DNA from: Rhodococcus yunnanensis NBRC 103083
Lineage (GTDB): Bacteria; Actinomycetota; Actinomycetes; Mycobacteriales; Mycobacteriaceae
Direction: 5' to 3'
Assembly (NCBI RefSeq): GCF_001895005.1
Contig: NZ_BCXH01000030.1
Span: forward strand, 1-38,755
Length of the DNA stretch: 38,755 nucleotides
Of this stretch, positions 25,021-31,428 are shown one piece after another (position 1 is the first letter of the stretch; every line of letters starts with the position of its first letter). The notes under the pieces were generated by a model. That model was not told where the DNA came from, ran no database searches, and was given only the letters and a program-made list of their open reading frames with translations. The position numbers and the translations under genes were made by a program.

Positions 25021-25230
25021 ATGCGAAGCAATCAGATCCAACCGGGTCGGCACCGTCTCGGCATGGAATCGGGAGTTCATGTCATTCTCATCCCCGAGGT
25101 TGCCCTGGCGTTGGCCGACCATCGGCGCAATTGGTTCACCACTCTGCTCAGCCCGGCTCGTCACAGCTTCGCTTCCATGCGCAAGCGGACGTCGACCGTG
25201 GCGCAGTGGAGCCCCGCCGTCGCAGGTTGA
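25021..25230 (+). CDS. Unrecognised 69-residue small protein gene
   Basis: ATG at 25021 with AAGGA 5 nt upstream, its own promoter-like sequence (24962-24990) and a strong intrinsic terminator 20 bp after the stop. The product is basic, begins MRSNQIQPGRHRLGMES, has a hydrophobic stretch VHVILIPEVALALA (about 19-32) and a Ser/Arg-rich C-terminal half (SPARHSFASMRKRTST). There are no cysteines and no signal peptide. I do not recognise a family. The frame-shifted 107-codon alternative at 24989 overlaps it and lacks a binding site. The surrounding transcription signals are the main evidence that it is real. Confidence 0.6.
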   Translation: MRSNQIQPGRHRLGMESGVHVILIPEVALALADHRRNWFTTLLSPARHSFASMRKRTSTVAQWSPAVAG

Positions 25231-25250
25231 GCCAACCCGCCGAAACGACT

Positions 25251-25285
25251 ATGGACCCGAATCCTTACGGATCGGGTCCATTTTT
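25251..25285 (+). terminator. Intrinsic terminator of the orphan small gene
   Basis: ATGGACCCG-(A)-ATCC pairs with GGAT-CGGGTCCAT around TTAC (13 bp, one bulged A), followed by TTTTTGTG. One of the cleanest plus-strand terminators in the window. Confidence 0.88.
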
Positions 25286-25313
25286 GTGTGCTTGGGGCGT
25301 CTGACCGCTTGAA

Positions 25314-25355
25314 TGCGCCATTCATCCGGATGGATAGCGTGACTGCGCCATTCAT
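25314..25355. repeat. Two copies of TGCGCCATTCAT, 30 bp apart
   Basis: Direct repeat at 25314-25325 and 25344-25355; the first is also part of a GAATG-CGC-CATTC palindrome. Non-coding, between two terminators. Possibly a degenerate intergenic repeat family member. Confidence 0.6.
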
Positions 25356-25371
25356 GCCCAAGAACGAGGTG

Positions 25372-25401
25372 AGCCCCGGCCCTCCGAAGAGGACCGGGGC
25401 T
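25372..25401 (-). terminator. Terminator of rpsA
   Basis: AGCCCCGG pairs with CCGGGGCT, with an inner CCTC-CGAA-GAGG stem after a 1x1 mismatch. It lies 33 bp past the rpsA stop; the U-tract is poor, as often in actinobacteria. Confidence 0.7.
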
Positions 25402-25433
25402 GCGGTCACACCCTCACGGGTGGACACCTTCTA

Positions 25434-26909
25434 TCAAGCGTTGCCCGACAACTTCTCACGAAGCGCAGCGAGCTGAGCATCGCTGGCCAGCGATCCGCCG
25501 GTCGAAGCCGGAGCCGATGCTGCGGGAGCATCACCTTCGTCATCGTTCGACTGACCCGACTCGGAGGAGTAGTTGGTGTTGGCGGCTTCTGCAGCCTCGT
25601 CCTTCGCCGTCTTCTCCATCTGAGCCGTGTGCATCTTGTGGCGACGCTCCGCCTCGGCGTAGCGGCCTTCCCACTCTTCACGCTGCTTCTCGTAACCTTC
25701 GAGCCACTCGTTGGTCTCGGAGTCGAAGCCCTCGGGGAAGATGTAGTTGCCCGCATCGTCGTACGAGTCGGCCATGCCGTACTTGGACGGATCGAACTCT
25801 TCCGCGTAGTCCTCGTTGGCCTGCTTGAGGCTCAGCGAGATACGACGACGCTCGAGATCGATGTCGATGACCTTGACGAGTGCGTCGTCTCCGACACCCA
25901 CGACCTGGTCCGGAACCTCCACGTGGCGCTCGGCCAACTCGGAGATGTGCACGAGGCCCTCGATGCCCTCTTCGACGCGCACGAACGCACCGAACGGAAC
26001 GAGCTTGGTGACCTTACCGGGAACGATCTGACCGATCGCGTGCGTACGAGCGAACTGACGCCACGGATCTTCCTGAGTTGCCTTGAGCGACAGCGAAACA
26101 CGCTCGCGGTCCAGATCGACGTCGAGAACCTCGACGGTGACCTCGGTGCCGACCTCGACAACCTCGGACGGGTGATCGATGTGCTTCCAGGACAGCTCGG
26201 AAACGTGAACGAGTCCGTCGACGCCGCCCAGGTCCACGAATGCACCGAAGTTGACGATCGAGGAAACGAAGCCCTTGCGGACCTGCCCCTTCTGGAGCTG
26301 GTGCAAGAACTCGCTGCGGACCTCGGACTGAGTCTGCTCGAGCCATGCACGACGCGACAGGACCACGTTGTTGCGGTTCTTGTCGAGCTCGATGATCTTG
26401 GCCTCGATCTCCTTGCCGACGTACGGCTGGAGGTCGCGAACGCGACGCATCTCGACGAGCGAGGCAGGCAGGAAGCCACGGAGGCCGATGTCGAGGATGA
26501 GTCCACCCTTGACGACCTCGATGACGGTGCCCTTGACGGCCTCGTCCTTCTCCTTGAGCTCCTCGATCGTGCCCCATGCGCGCTCGTACTGAGCTCGCTT
26601 CTTGGACAGGATCAGGCGGCCTTCCTTGTCCTCCTTGGTGAGAACGAGAGCTTCGACCTCATCGCCCACGGAGACGACCTCGTTGGGGTCGACGTCGTGC
26701 TTGATGGAGAGCTCACGGGAAGGGATGACGCCTTCGGTCTTGTAACCGATGTCGAGCAGAACCTCGTCGCGATCGACCTTGACGATAGTTCCTTCGACGA
26801 TGTCACCATCGTTGAAGTACTTGATCGTGGCGTCGATGGCTGCGAGGAAATCCTCTGCGGAGCCGATGTCGTTGACGGCTACCTGCGGTGAGGTTGTGGT
26901 TGAGGGCAT
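25434..26909 (-). CDS. rpsA: 30S ribosomal protein S1
   Basis: 491 aa, the actinobacterial form with four S1 RNA-binding domains (about 35-104, 121-187, 207-276, 293-363). The clearest repeats are VDLGGVDGLVHVSELSW and VRVEEGIEGLVHISELAE. An acidic, Glu/Ala-rich C-terminal tail ends in LAALREKLSGNA. S1 helps recruit structured or SD-poor mRNAs; the many leaderless genes in this window make that capacity relevant, though leaderless mRNAs as such do not need it. The start is ATG at 26909 with GGAG 11 nt upstream. A -10-like TACAGT is at 26962-26967. Confidence 0.96.
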   Translation of the reverse strand: MPSTTTSPQVAVNDIGSAEDFLAAIDATIKYFNDGDIVEGTIVKVDRDEVLLDIGYKTEGVIPSRELSIKHDVDPNEVVSVGDEVEALVLTKEDKEGRLILSKKRAQYERAWGTIEELKEKDEAVKGTVIEVVKGGLILDIGLRGFLPASLVEMRRVRDLQPYVGKEIEAKIIELDKNRNNVVLSRRAWLEQTQSEVRSEFLHQLQKGQVRKGFVSSIVNFGAFVDLGGVDGLVHVSELSWKHIDHPSEVVEVGTEVTVEVLDVDLDRERVSLSLKATQEDPWRQFARTHAIGQIVPGKVTKLVPFGAFVRVEEGIEGLVHISELAERHVEVPDQVVGVGDDALVKVIDIDLERRRISLSLKQANEDYAEEFDPSKYGMADSYDDAGNYIFPEGFDSETNEWLEGYEKQREEWEGRYAEAERRHKMHTAQMEKTAKDEAAEAANTNYSSESGQSNDDEGDAPAASAPASTGGSLASDAQLAALREKLSGNA

Positions 26910-26961
26910 GTGTTGAGTTGCTCCGGACGGGTTGGGTATCGGTTGATGGATGTTCGGTCGG

Positions 26962-26967
26962 ACTGTA
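26962..26967 (-). promoter_or_regulatory. Candidate -10 of rpsA
   Basis: Minus-strand TACAGT in a locally AT-rich stretch (26960-26995), about 53 nt before the rpsA ATG. The -35 is unclear. Confidence 0.4.
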
Positions 26968-27095
26968 GAAACAAATGAAGAACGAAAATGTTCCACCACG
27001 CGTCGAGCACCAGGACCGGACGAACCGGATCCGATCATCCCCGCGCAGCGTCAACACACTCGCGTCCAACAGGGTACGCGATCGCCTCATACCTG

Positions 27096-27196
27096 GGCAA
27101 ACCTGGCAGGGCAAGCGGCAAACCTGGCAGGGGCCACCGGCAAACCTGGCAGGGGCCACCGGCAAACCTGGCAGGGCAAGCGGCAAACCTGGCACG
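27096..27196 (+). repeat. Five direct repeats of GGCAAACCTGGCA at 21/22-bp spacing
   Basis: Copies start at 27096, 27117, 27139, 27161 and 27182 (spacings 21, 22, 22, 21). Units 2 and 3 carry the linker GGGGCCACC; units 1 and 4 carry GGGCAAGC, so the arrangement is symmetric. Two helical turns per unit put all copies on one face of the DNA. The last copy supplies the CTGGCA -35 of the methyltransferase promoter. The 315-bp rpsA-methyltransferase gap also holds the rpsA promoter. An operator array or an expanded promoter element are both possible. Confidence 0.92.
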
Positions 27197-27217
27197 AGCG
27201 AGACCGCCGACTAACGT
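27189..27217 (+). promoter_or_regulatory. Leaderless promoter of the methyltransferase gene
   Basis: CTGGCA (27189-27194), exactly 17 nt, TAACGT (27212-27217), then 7 nt to GTG 27225. Good fit to a sigma-A promoter whose transcript begins at the start codon. Confidence 0.6.
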
Positions 27218-27224
27218 GTCGTCC

Positions 27225-28070
27225 GTGAACGACAGCCCTTCCGCCTCCGAGGAGCCTCGGACTTCCGTTGTACCAGGCCGCGCTCGGATCTCGTCCGACG
27301 CCAGCGATCGCGCAAGCCGATCCTGGTGGGATTCGGACGCAGAGGAGTACCACCGAACACACGGTGAATTCCTGGGCGTCGGCACCGAGCAGGGCGAGTT
27401 CGTGTGGTGCCCGGAGGGGCTGCACGAAGGCGACGCGCAACTGCTCGGCGACATCGAGGACAAGGACGTGCTCGAAGTCGGCTGCGGCTCGGCCCCCTGC
27501 GCTCGCTGGCTTGGAGCCCACGGCGCCCGCGCGGTCGGCCTCGACATATCGGCCGGGATGCTCGAACGCGGTCTGTCCGCGATGGCATCAGGCGGTACAC
27601 GTGTGCCGCTGGTGCAAGCCAGCGCCGAGTCGCTTCCCTTCGCCGACGCAAGTTTCGACATCGCATGCTCGGCCTTCGGGGCCGTACCCTTCGTCGCCGA
27701 TTCCGCGAACGTCATGGTGGAGGTCGCGCGTGTCCTACGCCCAGGCGGTATGTGGGTCTTCGCCGTGAATCACCCGATGCGATGGATCTTCCCCGACGAC
27801 CCGGGTCCGCTCGGGCTGACGGCGACTATTCCGTATTTCGACCGGACTCCGTACGTGGAATTCGATCCGGAGGGCACCCCTACCTACGTCGAGCATCACC
27901 GGACGATCGGCGACCGTGTCCGCGAGGTCGTCGCAGCAGGCCTGGAGCTGCGCGACATCGTCGAGCCGGATTGGCCCGAATGGTTGGATCGCGAGTGGGG
28001 CCAGTGGAGCCCGCTGCGTGGTCAACTCTTCCCCGGCACCGCGATCTTCAGCTGCCGAAAGCCCAACTGA
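27225..28070 (+). CDS. Class I SAM-dependent methyltransferase
   Basis: 281 aa. Motif I VLEVGCGSAPCARWL (82 onward) binds SAM; acidic residue of motif II in GLDISAGML, motif III-like FDIACSAFGAVPFV and RPGGMWVFAVNHPMRW follow. The last third (VEHHRTIGDRVREVVAAGLELRDIVEPDWPE) is typical of UbiE/small-molecule type enzymes; the substrate is not predictable. The start is GTG at 27225, set by the leaderless promoter; the open frame runs further back through the repeat array, but that part is not protein-like. It converges on the dehydrogenase gene with a 30-bp gap. Confidence 0.88.
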   Translation: MNDSPSASEEPRTSVVPGRARISSDASDRASRSWWDSDAEEYHRTHGEFLGVGTEQGEFVWCPEGLHEGDAQLLGDIEDKDVLEVGCGSAPCARWLGAHGARAVGLDISAGMLERGLSAMASGGTRVPLVQASAESLPFADASFDIACSAFGAVPFVADSANVMVEVARVLRPGGMWVFAVNHPMRWIFPDDPGPLGLTATIPYFDRTPYVEFDPEGTPTYVEHHRTIGDRVREVVAAGLELRDIVEPDWPEWLDREWGQWSPLRGQLFPGTAIFSCRKPN

Positions 28071-28100
28071 CGTCGGCCTGATTCACGGTCCGCGCCGACC

Positions 28101-29198
28101 TCAGAGCCGAAGTGTGCGGGCGACGACCGTCTCGGTGAACTCACCCGTCGATGCGCGGCCGCCGAGATCTGCCGTCGCCACTCCGGACTCGAGCGTGGCC
28201 GTCACCGCACGCCGGATGCGGCCCGCGGCGCGAGACAACGCCGGCCGATCGTCGTGTGCCGCGAGCCAGTCGAGGAGCATCGCGGCAGACAGAAACAGCG
28301 CCGTCGGGTTCGCCCGGTTCTTACCCGCAATGTCGGGCGCGGAGCCGTGCGCTGCCTGGGCCATCGCTTTCGTCTCCGACGAGTTGAGCGACGGTGCCAT
28401 CCCGAGCGAGCCGGACAGCTCGCCCGCCAGATCGGACAGTATGTCGCCGAACATGTTCTCCGCGACGATGACATCGAATGCGTCGCCTCTGCGGACGAGG
28501 TGGGCAGTCAGCGCGTCGATGTGTTCCTCGTCGACGGTGACATCCGGAAACTGTTCGGAGACTTCCCTGCAGACGTCGCGGAACAACCCGGTCGAGAGCG
28601 AGAGGACATTGGCCTTGTGCACGATCGTGACATGCTTGCGTCGGGCTCGGGCCAGCGTGAAAGCTTCACGTGCGATGCGCTCGCATGCTGTGCGGGTGAA
28701 GACCCCGACTGCGAGCGCGACGTCCGGCGTCGGCATGAATTCCCCGCTGCCCACGAACATGTTTCGGTCTGCGTAGAACCCCTCGGTGTTCTCGCGGACG
28801 ACGACGAGATCCATGTTGGGCGACACCGCCCGCACCCCCGGATGCGCGAGTGCAGGACGGATGTTGGCGAACAGGTCGAACGTCTTGCGCACCACTCCGC
28901 CCGGGGTGAGCCGAGACCGAAACGGCTCCGGATACGACGCGCTGTCGTGAGGACCGAGTACCCATCCGGACAACGTCTTCAACTCGTCGAGAGTCGAATC
29001 CGGAACCGGCGATCCGTGCGATTCGAGTGCGTCCCGTCCCAACGGCAGGTCCACCCACTCGATCGACAGATGTTCGGCCTGCGCGGCCGCGTCGACGACG
29101 TGCATCGTCGCAGGCACAATTTCATGGCCGATGCCGTCACCTGTCATCGATCCGATACGTACTGCCGGTGTATGGCCGTGAGTCACATCAGCCATCAT
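28101..29198 (-). CDS. Isocitrate/isopropylmalate dehydrogenase family enzyme
   Basis: 365-aa beta-decarboxylating dehydrogenase. Seen: N-terminal GDGIGHEIVPATMHVV, the substrate-Arg region FDLFANIRPALAHP, VVVRENTEGFYADRNMFVG, the catalytic Lys/Asp regions HKANVLSLSTGLF and DVIVAENMFGDILSDLAGEL, and the nucleotide-binding loop HGSAPDIAGKNRANPTA. These place it in the NAD-type isocitrate/homoisocitrate/tartrate group rather than clear LeuB, since no leucine genes are nearby. Tandem ATGs at 29198 and 29195; the first is used. A CATAGT hexamer sits 5 nt upstream. Its start lies only 8 bp from that of the divergent phosphoesterase. Confidence 0.88.
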   Translation of the reverse strand: MMADVTHGHTPAVRIGSMTGDGIGHEIVPATMHVVDAAAQAEHLSIEWVDLPLGRDALESHGSPVPDSTLDELKTLSGWVLGPHDSASYPEPFRSRLTPGGVVRKTFDLFANIRPALAHPGVRAVSPNMDLVVVRENTEGFYADRNMFVGSGEFMPTPDVALAVGVFTRTACERIAREAFTLARARRKHVTIVHKANVLSLSTGLFRDVCREVSEQFPDVTVDEEHIDALTAHLVRRGDAFDVIVAENMFGDILSDLAGELSGSLGMAPSLNSSETKAMAQAAHGSAPDIAGKNRANPTALFLSAAMLLDWLAAHDDRPALSRAAGRIRRAVTATLESGVATADLGGRASTGEFTETVVARTLRL

Positions 29199-29206
29199 GG
29201 CTCACT

Positions 29207-29722
29207 ATGGTCCAGTCAGTGGAATTACTCCTCGACGACGCACTCGACGCGGCGGTCAGGGCGGAGTGGCAAGTACTCGTCGACGCCGACCTGCCCAGTC
29301 AAGGGCGTCACCGCGGTGAATCCAATCGTCCACACGTGACGGTGTCGGTCGCCGACGAGTTCGAGGAACTGGATCGGGGTATCGCGAGCACGCCCCTCGC
29401 GGTGCTGTTTCCCATTCGGCTCGGACCGTTCGTGGTGTTTCGCGGGAAGCACGCGACGCTCGCGCGGTTGGTGATTCCGTCTCGCGATCTTCTGTCGCTA
29501 CACGATGCGGTGTCCTCGCTCGCCGGGACATCGCACGGGCTCCGAGCTCACACTGCGCCAGGTCACTGGACACCACACGTCACGCTCGCTCGCCGGCTCA
29601 CCGAAGCCGAACTCGCCGCGGCGCTCCGACGGCTCGACTCCGTACCCGCCGTACTGACGGGCGCCACGGTTGCGCTGCGGCGGTGGGACGGGGAACGAAA
29701 GGTCGAGTGGCCCGTCGGGTGA
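29207..29722 (+). CDS. 2'-5' RNA ligase / 2H phosphoesterase family protein
   Basis: 171 aa. The two H-x-T motifs that define the 2H superfamily are HVTVS (43-47) and HVTLARR (124 onward), about 80 residues apart as expected for a ThpR-like fold. Family members act on 2',3'-cyclic phosphates or 2'-5' linkages; the real substrate is unknown. The start is ATG at 29207; no binding site is seen because the preceding 8 bp abut the divergent dehydrogenase ATG, so the mRNA must either be leaderless or start inside the neighbour's coding region. Confidence 0.85.
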   Translation: MVQSVELLLDDALDAAVRAEWQVLVDADLPSQGRHRGESNRPHVTVSVADEFEELDRGIASTPLAVLFPIRLGPFVVFRGKHATLARLVIPSRDLLSLHDAVSSLAGTSHGLRAHTAPGHWTPHVTLARRLTEAELAAALRRLDSVPAVLTGATVALRRWDGERKVEWPVG

Positions 29723-29730
29723 GAGGGCTT

Positions 29731-29847
29731 TCAGAACCGGTAGTCGCCGAACTGGGTCACCTCCGCGTGGGTATCCGGTGCGTACCCGAGCGCTACGGCC
29801 ACGTACATCACAGCGAGAACAGCCAGAACAACAAGTGCGATTGTCAT
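29731..29847 (-). CDS. 38-residue single-helix membrane peptide
   Basis: Small frame starting ATG at 29845-29847. The product begins MTIALVVLAVLAVMYVAVAL (one membrane helix, about 2-21) followed by GYAPDTHAEVTQFGDYRF. Typical high-GC codon choice and a clean hydrophobic/polar division suggest a real gene. The ribosome binding site is weak (CAGG 9 nt upstream). It converges on the phosphoesterase gene and is divergent from the GlxA-type regulator. No family recognised; small membrane peptides often modulate transporters or stress responses, but nothing here shows which. Confidence 0.55.
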   Translation of the reverse strand: MTIALVVLAVLAVMYVAVALGYAPDTHAEVTQFGDYRF

Positions 29848-29891
29848 ATCGCAAGCCTGCTACCAGGCAATCTCTCGGAACAGTGGCAGAT

Positions 29892-29928
29892 ATGACATAG
29901 TTCATCGTTTTTCTGCCATACTTGGCAG
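29892..29928 (+). promoter_or_regulatory. Promoter and inverted-repeat operator of the GlxA-type regulator
   Basis: ATGACA (29892-29897), 19 nt, CATACT (29917-29922), then 6 nt to GTG 29929. CTGCCA-TACT-TGGCAG (29913-29928) is a 16-bp inverted repeat covering the -10 and ending at the start codon; another TGGCAG half-site is at 29884-29889. Probably an autoregulatory site. Confidence 0.55.
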
Positions 29929-30927
29929 GTGCTGAAACGCGTAGTGGTACCGCTCATGCCGTTGACCGAACAGTTCGAGCTCGGCGTCGCCTGCGAGGTC
30001 TTCGGTTTCGACAGGTCCGACGAGGGCTTGCCGACCTACGATTTCTCGTTGATCGCCGGTGTCGCAGAGCCCATCAGATCGCGGTTCGGCTACACCATCG
30101 ACGTTCCCTACGATCTGTCGCAACTCGACGACGCAGACCTCATCATCATCCCGGCAGGCGGCACTCACGCCTCGGTCGACGGCAGTTACGTCTGCAACAC
30201 CGAATACGACCACTCGGTGGAGCCGCTGTTGGTCAAACTGCGAGCCGCTGTCGCGCGCGGCGCCAAGGTGGCCAGTCTCTGCAACGGCGCCTTCGTTCTC
30301 GGAAAAGCGGGATTGCTCGACGGACGCCGCTGCACGACGCACTGGCGTCATTCCGCCCGTCTGGCCGCCGAGTATCCACGTGCAGAGGTCGACCGCAACG
30401 TTCTGTACGTCGACGACGGGAACGTTCTGACCAGCGCGGGTACAGCCGCAGGCATCGACCTGTGTTTGCACATCGTGCGCAAGGAGCAGGGCAGCACCGT
30501 CGCGAACGGCATCGCGCGGCGGATGGTCGTACCCCCGCACCGCGACGGCGGGCAGGCCCAGTTCGTCACCACCCCGCTTCCCACCGTCGAGGTCGAGACC
30601 TTGGCGCCGCTGCTGGACTGGATGACCGAGAATCTGGACTCGGAACTGTCGGTTCAAGCTCTCTCGGCTCGGGTGAATCTTTCGTCGAGGACATTCGCAC
30701 GGCGTTTCCAGGCCGAGACCGGAACCACGCCAGCTCGCTGGCTCAACGATCAACGGGTCCTCGCGGCTCAACAACTGCTGGAGAACTCGGACCTGTCGAT
30801 GGACGTCATCGCCGAACGTGTCGGCTTCGGCAACGCCGCGGTGATGCGCCAGCACTTCGTTCGGGTTCGCTGCACAACGCCCAATTCCTACCGTCGCACG
30901 TTTCGGGCGGCACCCCAACCGGCGTGA
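29929..30927 (+). CDS. GlxA-family AraC-type transcriptional regulator
   Basis: 332 aa. The N-terminal DJ-1/PfpI-like domain (about 1-170) keeps the nucleophile-elbow cysteine (Cys118 in ASLCNGAFVLGKAGLLDGR) and the acidic FELGVACEVFG segment. The C-terminal AraC double helix-turn-helix (about 225-325) shows LSVQALSARVNLSSRTFARRFQ and DVIAERVGFGNAAVMRQHF. Such regulators sense small metabolites and usually activate neighbouring genes. The start is GTG at 29929, directly after an inverted repeat, suggesting a leaderless, self-controlled gene. Its targets are not identifiable here. Confidence 0.9.
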   Translation: MLKRVVVPLMPLTEQFELGVACEVFGFDRSDEGLPTYDFSLIAGVAEPIRSRFGYTIDVPYDLSQLDDADLIIIPAGGTHASVDGSYVCNTEYDHSVEPLLVKLRAAVARGAKVASLCNGAFVLGKAGLLDGRRCTTHWRHSARLAAEYPRAEVDRNVLYVDDGNVLTSAGTAAGIDLCLHIVRKEQGSTVANGIARRMVVPPHRDGGQAQFVTTPLPTVEVETLAPLLDWMTENLDSELSVQALSARVNLSSRTFARRFQAETGTTPARWLNDQRVLAAQQLLENSDLSMDVIAERVGFGNAAVMRQHFVRVRCTTPNSYRRTFRAAPQPA

Positions 30928-30997
30928 CGGGAAGATTCTGACACCTCCCCGCGTTGATGCTCCCAGAGAGACAACAAGCATCGACGAAGGGGTAGGC

Positions 30998-31375
30998 GTG
31001 GCAACACAGACATTGACAGGGCAGAACTTCGACGAGATCGTCGGAGAAAACGACGTCGTCCTGGTCGACTTCTGGGCTTCGTGGTGTGGACCGTGCCGTC
31101 AGTTCGCTCCGACGTTCGAGAAGTCTTCGGACGCGCACCCCGACGTGGTGCACGCCAAGGTCGACACCGAAGCAGAACAGGGACTCGCGGCGGCAGCCAA
31201 CATCCAGTCGATTCCGACGATCATGGCCTTCCGCGAAGGCGTTCTCGTCTTCGCGCAGCCCGGTGCACTGCCGGCATCGGCACTGGAAGATCTGGTGGGT
31301 CAGGTGAAGGCACTCGACATGGACGAGGTCCGCAAGCAGCTTGCCGAGAAGACCGAGGCAGCTGACGCCCAGTAA
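30998..31375 (+). CDS. trxA: Thioredoxin
   Basis: 125 aa with the redox centre WCGPC (29-33) in VLVDFWASWCGPCRQFAP and the cis-Pro loop SIPTIMAF. Cytoplasmic disulfide reductase. The C-terminus is about 15 residues longer than E. coli thioredoxin (DEVRKQLAEKTEAADAQ). The start is GTG at 30998 with a GAAGGGG binding site. No thioredoxin reductase is adjacent, so it is a stand-alone paralog; the symbol is given by family only. Confidence 0.92.
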   Translation: MATQTLTGQNFDEIVGENDVVLVDFWASWCGPCRQFAPTFEKSSDAHPDVVHAKVDTEAEQGLAAAANIQSIPTIMAFREGVLVFAQPGALPASALEDLVGQVKALDMDEVRKQLAEKTEAADAQ

Positions 31376-31387
31376 CAGCACGCAGCT

Positions 31388-31424
31388 CGACAAAGCCGGC
31401 CGCTTTTCGCGGCCGGCTTTGTCG
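31388..31424. terminator. Bidirectional terminator between thioredoxin and polA
   Basis: A perfect 16-bp stem (arms 31388-31403 and 31409-31424, AAGCCGGCCGC core) around TTTTC, between convergent stops. Both readings end in modest T-rich sequence. Confidence 0.9.
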
Positions 31425-31428
31425 TTGT

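Noticed and set aside
24989..25312. 107-codon frame overlapping the orphan small gene
   Set aside because: It runs through the intrinsic terminator and has no ribosome binding site; the 69-codon frame fits the signals better.
27096..27196. CRISPR or plasmid iteron origin
   Set aside because: Units abut at 21-22 bp with no spacers; there is no replication protein gene, and the array merges into a promoter.
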